From: JAPLKX01 sp035530195
Lineage (GTDB): Bacteria > Hydrogenedentota > Hydrogenedentia > Hydrogenedentales > SLHB01
Assembly (NCBI GenBank): GCA_035530195.1
Contig: DATKVG010000004.1
Span: 1-14,968, forward strand
Direction: 5' to 3'
DNA: 14,968 nt
The translations under genes and the position numbers were made by a program. Below, piece by piece: positions 1-6,799 of this stretch. How positions within the stretch are numbered: the stretch's first letter is position 1; every line of letters begins with the position of its first letter. The notes beneath the pieces are model-generated. The model saw nothing but the letters and a program-made list of their open reading frames with translations, made no database searches and was not told where the DNA came from.

Positions 1-1179
1 CTCTCCCGCACCGCCGGCCGAATTGAAGGCGGCCGCGCGCCCGACATGAAAACGCAGGTCCTCCCGCTGAGCAACTCGAATGCCGAAGATTTGGCCCTGT
101 CCATGCAGGGGATGTCCTCGCCCGGTGGCAGCATTGGCGCCGACCGGAGCACCAACTCGCTCATCATTACCGACTCGCCTTCCGCCATTCAGAGCATTGT
201 CACCGCCATACAACAGCTTGACCAGATGCCCAGCCAGGTTACCCAGGTCCAGATTGAAGCCAAGATCGCCGAGGTCGAGCAGGGCGCCATGAAAGAACTC
301 GGCATCCGATGGTTGGCGCAAGGCACCGACGTCACCGGCGGATACTATCCGCCGCGATCCCAGGACGCCATCAGCAACGCCTCCTCCGCCGGGCTCGACC
401 CGCTCGCCAATGAGCGGATTGGTGCGGGCGGCGGCGGGTATAACGCCGGCGGCATCGACCGGCGGTTCACAGGCGGCCAGAAGTTCGACCGGCTGCTCAA
501 CGTGCCGGTGCACGTGCCCGTGATGGGCCAGATGTTTTTCGGCCTGATGAACAAGAGTGTCGATATTGGCACGTTGCTGGACGCGCTGGTCAAAGACAAC
601 AAGGCCGAGTTGCTCGCCACACCCTACATTACCGCCGTCAACCATGAGCAGGCCGAAATCAAAATGATGGATGAGTTCCCCTACACCGAAAGCTCGCAAA
701 CGTTCGGCACCTTGGCCTATTCGGTGAAGTTCCTCGATCTCGGCATCAAGCTCCTGGTCACGCCGCACGTCTACAAAGATGCGGAAGGCCCCTACGTCAA
801 ACTCGATCTCAACCCCGAGGTCTCGTTCGCGAACGGGATGGCCAACGGCGTGCCCATCCGGTCCGTCCGCAGTTCCAACAGCATCGCCAACGTCCGCGAC
901 GGACAGACGCTCGTCATCGGCGGGATCATCCTCAACAACGAACGCAACGTCGAGCAGCGCGTGCCGGGGCTCGGCAAAATCCCCCTTGTGGGCAACCTGT
1001 TCAAGCGCAAAGAGCGCGCCAGGTCGACCAACGAACTGATGGTGTTTGTCACGCCGCGCATCCACGCCTCGCCCGAAACCATCACCTGGGACCGGATGAT
1101 CAACCTGACCGGCGCCGCGAAAGGGGAGCTGCCGCAGATTCCCCTCAATACGCCCGACGGCGAAATCCGCAAGGAGTAG
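1..1179 (+). CDS. Secretin (GspD/PilQ family), 3' part, truncated at window start
   Basis: The reading frame is open from base 1, so the start of this gene lies outside the window; the first internal ATG (46) is in the middle of a domain. The first 80 or so visible residues look like a secretin N1-type domain (pattern of 'LPLSNSNAEDLA' and 'NSLIITDSP'). From about residue 83 the classic entry into the secretin core follows (VQIEAKIAEVEQG), then a Gly-rich insertion near residues 140-160, and the C-terminal signature VPGLGKIPLVGNLF at residues 321-334 followed by ELMVFVTPRI. Secretins form the multimeric outer-membrane gate of type II secretion, type IV pili and related exporters. The stop is 8 bases before the Wzz/kinase gene, so the two are probably co-transcribed, which suggests a role at the envelope linked to polysaccharide. 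Which system it serves cannot be decided here. Family assignment is secure; specific role is inference. Confidence 0.9.
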   Translation, partial: LSRTAGRIEGGRAPDMKTQVLPLSNSNAEDLALSMQGMSSPGGSIGADRSTNSLIITDSPSAIQSIVTAIQQLDQMPSQVTQVQIEAKIAEVEQGAMKELGIRWLAQGTDVTGGYYPPRSQDAISNASSAGLDPLANERIGAGGGGYNAGGIDRRFTGGQKFDRLLNVPVHVPVMGQMFFGLMNKSVDIGTLLDALVKDNKAELLATPYITAVNHEQAEIKMMDEFPYTESSQTFGTLAYSVKFLDLGIKLLVTPHVYKDAEGPYVKLDLNPEVSFANGMANGVPIRSVRSSNSIANVRDGQTLVIGGIILNNERNVEQRVPGLGKIPLVGNLFKRKERARSTNELMVFVTPRIHASPETITWDRMINLTGAAKGELPQIPLNTPDGEIRKE

Positions 1180-1187
1180 CGCCCGGA

Positions 1188-3446
1188 ATGGCCCAGGATA
1201 CCCCGCCGCTCGACCCCCAGCAGACCGGCCAGACCCGCGAACACCAGTTGCGGTTCGTGGTCAACGTGCTGGTCCGCCGATGGCTGATGATCCTGCTGAT
1301 CAGCTTGTTCGGGTCGGTGTGCCTGGGCATCTATGGCCTCCTCAAGTATGAGCGGCCGCAGGGCACCTACACCGCACAGGCCAAGGTGCTCGTCACCCAG
1401 TCGCTGTGGGATCGCGACGTCCTCAAGAGCGTCGGCGGGACACCGCTGTTTCCGGTAGACGCCCAGTCGCTCGTCAAGCGCAGCAGCAACCAGCGGCTGG
1501 CCGAGAAAGTGGCGCGCGCGCTCGTCCAGCAGGCGGTCGCCCAATCCCTGCCCGCGGCCGCGCTTGCCACCGAAGAGGAGTACGCCGCAAAAGCCGCCGA
1601 AATCAAGGACATGCTCAACATCGCCGTCGAGGACCCGCAGAGCGGCGTGATCCTGATCGAGGCCAGAAACTGCGCGACGCGCGACGAGGCCGCACGTATC
1701 GCCGAATTCGCGGCGAGGGTCTTTGTCGAAGACAACCGGCAACTCCAGTTTGAAGAAGAGCAGAAAACCCACGAAACCATTCGCGGGCGCCTCCAGCAAC
1801 TGCAGGAAGAACTTTCCACCGCCGAGACCGCCGAGTGGCAGTACAAAGAGAAGATGGGGTTCCAGACCTACGGTAAAGTGGGCGAGGAACTGGCCAGCAT
1901 TTATCGCGAGTTGAGCGAGAAAAAGGCCCTGAAGGAAGAAACCAACGCCAAGCTGACCGAGATCGGCGCGCAACTCAACGCCATCCGCGCCCAACTGCCC
2001 GAGGCGCTCGGAAACGTTAACGACAATGTCGTCAGCCAGATGCTCAACGAACTCAACGACCTCCTCCAGGAACAACTCAACCTCAGCGTCGACTACACCC
2101 CTGAGTTTCCCGGCCTGCAGGAAATCCAGGACGAAATCAACGCAAAAAAAGAGGCCATTCTCGAAGGGATTCATAAGCTCGACGAATCCGGCGGCGGCGG
2201 CGCAAACGTCTGGAATCAGCGGCAGGAGCTGTACCGCCAGCAACTCGACCTGCGCTTGAGCCTCACCGGAATCGACATCCGGATGGCCGCCCTCCAGCGC
2301 ATGCTCGAAGACCTCATTCCCAAGATCCCCGAGCTGGCCAACAAAAACCTCGAACTCGAGCGCCTCGCCAACGACACCCAGCATATCCGCGACCAGTTCA
2401 ACAAGCTGCGCGAAAAAGAATTCGAGATCCGCACCGCGCTCAACCGCGAAAACGGCCAGGTCGAGCGCCACGAGTCCGTGTACGCGTCGCCGGTACCGGT
2501 GGGCGGCGGCCGCATCGTGGTCTGGATGAACTTCGTGCTCGGCGGCCTCATCGGGTTCGGCGCGGGGCTCGCGCTCGCCATGATGTTCGAAATGATGGAC
2601 ACGTCCATCAAGAACATCGAAGACATCAACAACTACATCGGCCTCGAGGTCATCGGCACCATCCCCTACATGAAGTTCGGCAAAGGCCGCGGGCGAAGGC
2701 GCCGCGGCACGCACGTCACCGTGTCCAACGAGAGCCAGATCGACGAGTGCATCGTCACCCAGCACGACCCGAAATCGCCCGTGTCCGAGGCCTACCGGAC
2801 CCTGCGCACCAATTTCCAGTTCGCCACCATCAAGCAAAAACCAAAAACCATCATGATCACCAGTGCCGTTCCCGGCGAAGGAAAAACCACGACCGCCGTC
2901 AACATGGCCGTCACCATGGCCGATTGCGGAATTCGAGTCCTCCTCGTCGACACCGACCTGCGACGGCCAAACGTCCACCGCGTTCTCAAGATGGGCCGCG
3001 GACCCGGCCTCGCCGACGTGCTGCGCGGCAACGCCGAGCTTTCGAGCGTCATCCGCAAGACGAGCGTCGAGAACATGTGGGTGATCTCGAGCGGCAGAGT
3101 TCCGTCCAATCCGTCCGAACTAATCGGCTCGGCCAGGATGCAAAGGCTGATGGACCAGCTCAGCAGCCAGTTCGACCTTGTGGTGTGCGACGCCCCGTCG
3201 ATCCTCGTCGTCACCGACCCGGTCCTGCTCGCCACGCACGTGGATACGGCCGTGCTCGTGGTGTCGGTCAACAACGCCCGCCGCGAAACCATCCAGCGGG
3301 CCCACAAACTACTCGACGCCGCGTCCGTCCAGATTGCCGGCGTCGTCCTCAACGGGCTCGAAGCCACACGCCGCCACTACTATTATTACTACTACTATTA
3401 CGAAGACGGCGGAGCCGGGGTGTGGCGGCGTTGGGCCCGCTACTGA
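1188..3446 (+). CDS. Wzz-type polysaccharide co-polymerase fused to BY-family tyrosine autokinase
   Basis: This 752-residue inner-membrane protein combines a chain-length determinant and its cytoplasmic tyrosine kinase in one chain, as in Wzc/ExoP-type proteins that control assembly and export of exo- or capsular polysaccharide. Visible in order: TM1 at about 31-51, a long periplasmic coiled-coil-rich region (strongly Gln/Glu/Leu-rich around 185-290 and 375-430), a Pro/Gly segment (ASPVPVGGG) leading into TM2 at about 443-468, the kinase entry SEAYRTLRTNF (533-543), Walker A GEGKTTT (563-569), Walker A' VDTDLRRP with D588 and D590, and Walker B VVCDAP with D668. The C-terminus has eight consecutive tyrosines (731-738), the expected autophosphorylation cluster. 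The ATG at 1188 sits 8 bases after the secretin stop and directly precedes a plausible N-terminal cytoplasmic segment. Full length for the family; no sign of damage. Confidence 0.95.
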   Translation: MAQDTPPLDPQQTGQTREHQLRFVVNVLVRRWLMILLISLFGSVCLGIYGLLKYERPQGTYTAQAKVLVTQSLWDRDVLKSVGGTPLFPVDAQSLVKRSSNQRLAEKVARALVQQAVAQSLPAAALATEEEYAAKAAEIKDMLNIAVEDPQSGVILIEARNCATRDEAARIAEFAARVFVEDNRQLQFEEEQKTHETIRGRLQQLQEELSTAETAEWQYKEKMGFQTYGKVGEELASIYRELSEKKALKEETNAKLTEIGAQLNAIRAQLPEALGNVNDNVVSQMLNELNDLLQEQLNLSVDYTPEFPGLQEIQDEINAKKEAILEGIHKLDESGGGGANVWNQRQELYRQQLDLRLSLTGIDIRMAALQRMLEDLIPKIPELANKNLELERLANDTQHIRDQFNKLREKEFEIRTALNRENGQVERHESVYASPVPVGGGRIVVWMNFVLGGLIGFGAGLALAMMFEMMDTSIKNIEDINNYIGLEVIGTIPYMKFGKGRGRRRRGTHVTVSNESQIDECIVTQHDPKSPVSEAYRTLRTNFQFATIKQKPKTIMITSAVPGEGKTTTAVNMAVTMADCGIRVLLVDTDLRRPNVHRVLKMGRGPGLADVLRGNAELSSVIRKTSVENMWVISSGRVPSNPSELIGSARMQRLMDQLSSQFDLVVCDAPSILVVTDPVLLATHVDTAVLVVSVNNARRETIQRAHKLLDAASVQIAGVVLNGLEATRRHYYYYYYYYEDGGAGVWRRWARY

Positions 3447-3458
3447 ACTTGTTGCGGC

Positions 3459-3566
3459 GTGCGGTGGGGTCGCGCTCCCGCGCGACCGTCAGGGGCAGAG
3501 ATGATGGTCTACCTGCAAACGAGTTGTGAAAGGCAGCGGTCGAGCGGGAGCTCGACCCCACCGCAC
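3459..3566. repeat. Inverted-repeat element with hairpins inside each arm (REP-like), possible terminator
   Basis: The 20-base arms 3461-3480 and 3545-3564 are inverted copies with one mismatch, extendable by two more pairs to 3459 and 3566. Each arm region also folds on itself: 3468-3475 pairs perfectly with 3480-3487 around a TCCC loop, and 3538-3545 pairs perfectly with 3550-3557 around a GGGA loop. About 57 bases separate the arms' own hairpins. A run of five T follows at 3573-3577, just after a possible AGCGGT/ACCGCT outer stem (3535-3540 with 3565-3570), so the right half could act as a terminator for the secretin-kinase transcript. The whole 217-base gap between the kinase and the ligase gene holds nothing else I can support. 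The symmetry is seen directly; the REP-like or terminator role is inference. Confidence 0.6.
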
Positions 3567-3663
3567 CGCTCCTTTTTGTCAGCCAATGTGGAAGCGACGT
3601 CCCCGCCGCTTCACTTGTGTTTCTTGACGACCAACCGCGTTGCAGTGCGAGGTCAGGCATCCC

Positions 3664-5160
3664 ATGCCGGTGTTTAGGTCGCCTCAGGGCATTGGCCGCG
3701 GCGAAGCCGCAGAAAGCCGGCTCGAATTCCCGTTTTTTGCCGGCTTCATGGCCTTTTGCGCCGTGGTCGTTTTGGCGGCCCACATCTTGCTGGCCAACCC
3801 CGCCGTCACGATCGCGCTCGCCGTCAGCATGATCGTGTTTGGCGTGACGGTGATCCGCGTCCAGTATGGCGTCGCCATCCTGGTCGTGGCAACCCTTCTC
3901 TCCCCGGAGATCGACCTGGCCGGCGAGCCCGTCGGTTCCCAAGCCGTGAATATCCGCTACAACGACCTCCTGATCGGCGTGATCTTCTTGGGAGTCGTCG
4001 TCAAGATGGCCTTTGAAGGCCGGTCGGCGTTCTGGCGCTCGAGCGCTATCAACCCCGCCATCTGCACCTACTTCGGCATCTGCATCATCTCCACCCTGCT
4101 CGCCGTCCGCGCAAACCTGCCCGCCTGGGACCGTCGCTTCGCGTTTTTCGTAGCACTCAAAATGATCGAGTTCTACATGATCTTTTTCCTGGTGGGCAAC
4201 GCGGTCCGCGATCTCCGAACCGTCCGCCGACAGACGATCCTGTTCCTCGTGGTCGCCCTGATCGTTTGCGTTTACGGCATCCACATGATCAGCAGTGTTG
4301 ACCGCGTCGGCACGCCGTTCGAAGCCCAGGGGTCGGAACCCAACACGCTCGGCGGCTATCTGATGATCGTGATGTGCGTCGCGGCCGGCTTGTTCACGCA
4401 GGCGCCGCGATCTCGATCAAAATTTGCCTTTCTGCTTGTGGCGATTATGGCGTTCATCCCGTTCTTGTACACGCTGTCCCGCGCCTCGTACGCCGCCCTC
4501 ATCGTGGCCTTCTTCGCACTCGGCATCATGAGCCGAAAAACTTCGATCCTGGCCGCCGTCGCACTCACCTTGATCCTCTCGCCGATCCTCATGCCCGAAA
4601 ACGTCAAAGACCGGGTCAACTACACGTTCCAGCGGGGCAGCGGCGAGCCCGTCGTGATTGCGGGCCGCGACCTCGGCCTGCAAGTCGACAAATCAACCCA
4701 CGAGCGCCTCTACGTCTGGCAAAAAGTGAAGTTCCTGCTCTCCGTCGCCCCGTGGTTCGGCGGCGGGCTTGCCTGGGAAAAAGTCCTCGACTCCCAGTAC
4801 GCCAGAGTCATCATGGAAACCGGCTTGCTGGGTCTCACCGCGTTCCTCTACCTCCAGCTCCAGCTCGTCCGAACGTGCCGCCAGGCCGCACGGTGGTCCA
4901 CCGACTGGTTCGGCAAAGGCCTCGCGTTCGGCGTCACCGCCTGCGTCATCGGCCTCATCGTACACTCACTCGGCACCATCTCATTCCTCATCATCCGCAT
5001 CATGGAACCCTTCTGGTTCCTCGTCGCACTCACCGTCGTCATCCGAGCCTGCGCCATCGAAGACCACACCCGGGCCGTACTCGCCGAACGACGAGCCGCC
5101 GCCCCAACTCCGCCCCAGCCCCAACCAGCCATCCCCGCACCCGCGTCTATCCGCGGCTGA
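3664..5160 (+). CDS. O-antigen ligase / Wzy-type polymerase family membrane protein
   Basis: This 498-residue protein is dominated by about ten or more hydrophobic segments, as in the WaaL/Wzy family that joins or polymerises lipid-linked glycans on the periplasmic side of the inner membrane. Family-like features are LSRASYAA (271-278) at the start of a membrane segment and the large periplasmic-loop-like stretch around 320-385 ending with STHERLYVW (344-352) and a GLLGL membrane entry. The C-terminus is a short Pro/Ala-rich tail. I prefer the ATG at 3664, with GAGGT at 3649-3653 about 10 bases upstream, over an in-frame TTG at 3640. It lies downstream of the kinase on the same strand but separated by 217 bases with an inverted repeat, so it may be a separate transcript. 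Ligase and polymerase cannot be told apart by sequence alone. Its stop is three bases from the convergent neighbour's stop. Confidence 0.88.
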   Translation: MPVFRSPQGIGRGEAAESRLEFPFFAGFMAFCAVVVLAAHILLANPAVTIALAVSMIVFGVTVIRVQYGVAILVVATLLSPEIDLAGEPVGSQAVNIRYNDLLIGVIFLGVVVKMAFEGRSAFWRSSAINPAICTYFGICIISTLLAVRANLPAWDRRFAFFVALKMIEFYMIFFLVGNAVRDLRTVRRQTILFLVVALIVCVYGIHMISSVDRVGTPFEAQGSEPNTLGGYLMIVMCVAAGLFTQAPRSRSKFAFLLVAIMAFIPFLYTLSRASYAALIVAFFALGIMSRKTSILAAVALTLILSPILMPENVKDRVNYTFQRGSGEPVVIAGRDLGLQVDKSTHERLYVWQKVKFLLSVAPWFGGGLAWEKVLDSQYARVIMETGLLGLTAFLYLQLQLVRTCRQAARWSTDWFGKGLAFGVTACVIGLIVHSLGTISFLIIRIMEPFWFLVALTVVIRACAIEDHTRAVLAERRAAAPTPPQPQPAIPAPASIRG

Positions 5161-5163
5161 TTT

Positions 5164-6171
5164 TCACGAGCGCCAGGGGCGTTCGCGCTTCATTTCGGCC
5201 GCAAGAATCCTCGAAGCGAGCGCCGCATCTTCTTTGACTTGGAAGTCGAACATGCCCACGCAGATGAAGTCGGCGCCGTTCTCGAAAGCATACTGGAACC
5301 CTTCTCTGGGCGGAATGGCGCCCGCGCCCAGCACCTTGAACGCGATCCACGGCTTCTCCACCGTCTTCATAAACTCTGCCGTTTCTTTGGGCGTCTCTTC
5401 AAAGACACTGTCGTGCCGCGGCATGGGGCCGGCCGACCAGTAGCTCTTGCTGTTGAACGTCTTCATGTAGAAGTCCGACGCGATCCCCTCCTTCTCACAC
5501 GCCACCACAACGTTCAGGTCATGCGCCCCCATCCCCGCGATAACCCCATGCCCTTTTATGGTCTCGATGATCTTGCCCAACATGGCCACTTGCCCGTTCC
5601 GGACAAACGCGTCGCCGGTCTCCCCCTGGACGTAGACGCCCGCCGCGCCGTTGTCGATGGCCATCTGCACGTCCGTCGTCAGGTCGTCGGGCCGCGGCTT
5701 GATCTGCGCGATCCATTGCACGCCGCCGCTCTGTTCGCGCCAGTACTTGTTGATGAGCCGGATCGTGTTGGCATCGAGGCGCAGAATCGCCGTATCCACC
5801 CCGCTCTCTTCCGCCAGCCGCCACGTCTCAAAAATCTTCTCGTCCGTGAAATAGTTCTTCAGAAGCTTCGAGACATAGAGCAAGTCGCGGCTGTGGGCAA
5901 TCCCGCTGGTAAGGTTTCCGCCGCAGATCAGCCGGCTCACCGTGATGTCGCCGATCTGGCCTTTTGGAATCGCGCCCGCCGCCGCCTGCGTCTGCGGCGC
6001 AACCGCCGTCCCGCGCGTTTTGTTGCTTCCGTCGGCGGATGTGGACGAGGCGCGGGCGTCCTCGGCGCGCGCCAGCAACGCCCGCTCTTCGAATCCAAAC
6101 GGCAGAGCCGCCGCGCCCGCCGCCAACATCGAATTCTTCAGGAACGTACGGCGTTCAACGTGGTCTTTCAT
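5164..6171 (-). CDS. Tat-exported protein of unknown function, possibly TIM-barrel / aldo-keto-reductase-like
   Basis: The 335-residue product begins with a twin-arginine signal: VERRTFLKNS (R7, R8) followed by an Ala-rich hydrophobic stretch to about residue 26, then a low-complexity Ala/Ser/Thr/Gln linker to about residue 68. The folded part opens with ITVSRLICGGN (76-86), reminiscent of the N-terminal strand of aldo-keto reductases, and continues with alternating strand/helix segments such as VQWIAQIKPR, AAGVYVQG, GVIAGMGAH, WIAFKVLGAGA and GADFICVGMFD, which read like successive barrel strands. The usual aldo-keto reductase Asp-Tyr-Lys-His set is not obvious, so no catalytic activity is assigned. 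I chose the ATG at 6171 because AAGGAG lies 8 bases upstream and the Tat motif then sits at the very N-terminus; the longer frame to 6243 adds only 24 unlikely residues. Tat export implies folding or cofactor loading in the cytoplasm. Function unknown. Confidence 0.85.
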   Translation of the reverse strand: MKDHVERRTFLKNSMLAAGAAALPFGFEERALLARAEDARASSTSADGSNKTRGTAVAPQTQAAAGAIPKGQIGDITVSRLICGGNLTSGIAHSRDLLYVSKLLKNYFTDEKIFETWRLAEESGVDTAILRLDANTIRLINKYWREQSGGVQWIAQIKPRPDDLTTDVQMAIDNGAAGVYVQGETGDAFVRNGQVAMLGKIIETIKGHGVIAGMGAHDLNVVVACEKEGIASDFYMKTFNSKSYWSAGPMPRHDSVFEETPKETAEFMKTVEKPWIAFKVLGAGAIPPREGFQYAFENGADFICVGMFDFQVKEDAALASRILAAEMKRERPWRS

Positions 6172-6198
6172 TGGTTTCACTCCTTGAACCGGGATGAT

Positions 6199-6227
6199 AT
6201 GTTCACATCGCCAGCCGCCGTTGTCAA
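6199..6227 (-). promoter_or_regulatory. Candidate sigma-70 promoter for the Tat-exported protein gene, overlapping a dyad
   Basis: On the minus strand a perfect TTGACA (6227-6222) is followed after 17 bases by GAACAT (6204-6199), a weak -10 (3 of 6). The predicted start near 6192 leaves a leader of about 20 bases that contains the AAGGAG site. The -10 lies inside a near-palindrome at 6196-6209 (six-base arms, one mismatch) with an ATGT/ACAT core, which could be a repressor site. The perfect -35 and the good spacing support it; the weak -10 limits it. Confidence 0.4.
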
Positions 6228-6308
6228 GGCCGCACCTCCTCAAACCGACGATTCTCCCGGAGAGGCCGGCTCACGCATACGGAAAGTCTTCTTGCCGTTT
6301 TTCCCCTC

Positions 6309-6337
6309 TTGACAAACCTCGAACTTCTTGGTATCAT
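6309..6337 (+). promoter_or_regulatory. Strong sigma-70 promoter for padR operon
   Basis: TTGACA (6309-6314), exactly 17 bases of spacer, and TATCAT (6332-6337, 5 of 6) form a near-consensus promoter. Transcription would start near 6344, about 19 bases before the padR start at 6363. The promoter also rules out the in-frame upstream starts TTG 6309 and ATG 6336, which lie inside it. Confidence 0.8.
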
Positions 6338-6362
6338 GCCTGGAAGAGAAAGGTATCTGCCA

Positions 6363-6701
6363 ATGGCGCAACCGCAAAAAGAATTGCTCGGGGCAAGCAC
6401 GTCGTTGCTGATCCTGTCGGTACTGGCCAAAGAGGCCAGCTACGGGTACAAGATCATCAAGCGGATGAACGACGAGGCGGGTGGCCGGTTCATCTGGCAA
6501 GAAGGGACGGTCTACCCCCTGTTGCACAAACTGGAGAAAGACGGCCTGGTGCGGGCGCAATGGCAGCATGCCGAGACCGGGCGCAAGCGCAAGTATTACT
6601 ACATCACGGCGAGAGGCCGCGTGGTGCTTTCCAAACAGAAGGAGACGTGGGCGACGTTCAGCGCCGTGATGACGCGCGTCATGGGAGAGAGTAATGCCTG
6701 A
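6363..6701 (+). CDS. PadR-family transcriptional regulator
   Basis: This 112-residue protein has the PadR winged-helix layout: an N-terminal helix leading to ILSVLAKEASYGYKIIKRMN, the recognition region with WQEGTVYPLLHKLEKDGLV, then the beta-wing with KRKYYYITARGRVVL and a short C-terminal helix. Such short PadR proteins are dimeric repressors, and they are commonly the first gene of an operon with a membrane protein carrying a HAAS domain, as here. The start at 6363 has AAAGG at 6349-6353, 9 bases upstream, and fits the promoter at 6309-6337. The stop overlaps the next start in ATGCCTGA (6694-6701), so the downstream frames are probably translationally coupled. Autoregulation of its own operon is the usual pattern in the family and is inferred here. 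The inducer is unknown. Confidence 0.93.
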   Translation: MAQPQKELLGASTSLLILSVLAKEASYGYKIIKRMNDEAGGRFIWQEGTVYPLLHKLEKDGLVRAQWQHAETGRKRKYYYITARGRVVLSKQKETWATFSAVMTRVMGESNA

Positions 6702-6799
6702 CCCTCCATTGACTGAACAGAAGGGAAGCTGGGCGATGTCCAACGTTGTGATGACGCGCATCATGGGAGCAAGCCATGCCTGAACCCACGATGACCGAA
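6636..6799 (+). repeat. 82-bp imperfect tandem duplication at the padR / membrane-protein junction
   Basis: Bases 6636-6717 align without gaps to 6718-6799, with about 62 of 82 positions identical. Each copy contains the 3' tail of padR (encoding MTR-I/V-MG), a purine-rich ribosome-binding stretch beginning GGGAG, and the ATGCCTGA stop/start overlap followed by the first codons of the downstream gene. The first junction ends padR; the second starts the membrane protein. The unit length of 82 is not a multiple of three, so the second padR tail is read in a different context, inside the mini-ORF at 6694-6783. Confidence 0.85.
6694..6783 (+). CDS. 29-codon chimeric mini-ORF bridging padR and membrane protein
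   Basis: The frame starts at the ATG that overlaps the padR stop and ends at the TGA that overlaps the ATG of the next gene, with the identical ATGCCTGA arrangement at both ends. Its first nine residues (MPDPPLTEQ) resemble the start of the downstream protein (MPEPTMTES), and its end (MTRIMGASHA) resembles the padR C-terminus (MTRVMGESNA). It is therefore a product of the tandem duplication. It may simply keep ribosomes moving from padR into the membrane protein gene. Whether the peptide has a function of its own is unknown. Confidence 0.4.
   Translation: MPDPPLTEQKGSWAMSNVVMTRIMGASHA

Noticed and set aside
792..2978. 728-codon minus-strand open frame opposite the secretin and kinase genes
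   Set aside because: It is the antisense shadow of strongly supported genes; its translation is repetitive Val/Asp/Glu/Leu-rich text without any domain, as expected from GC-rich antisense.
3349..4284. 311-codon minus-strand open frame opposite the ligase gene
   Set aside because: Asp/His-rich shadow of a membrane protein; no start signal or domain.
5239..6312. 357-codon plus-strand open frame opposite the Tat-exported protein gene
   Set aside because: Arg/His-rich shadow translation; the minus strand has the signal peptide, ribosome-binding site and promoter.
6309..6362. Longer padR starts (TTG 6309, ATG 6336)
   Set aside because: Both lie inside the -35/-10 promoter; ATG 6363 has a proper ribosome-binding site and fits the family's N-terminus.
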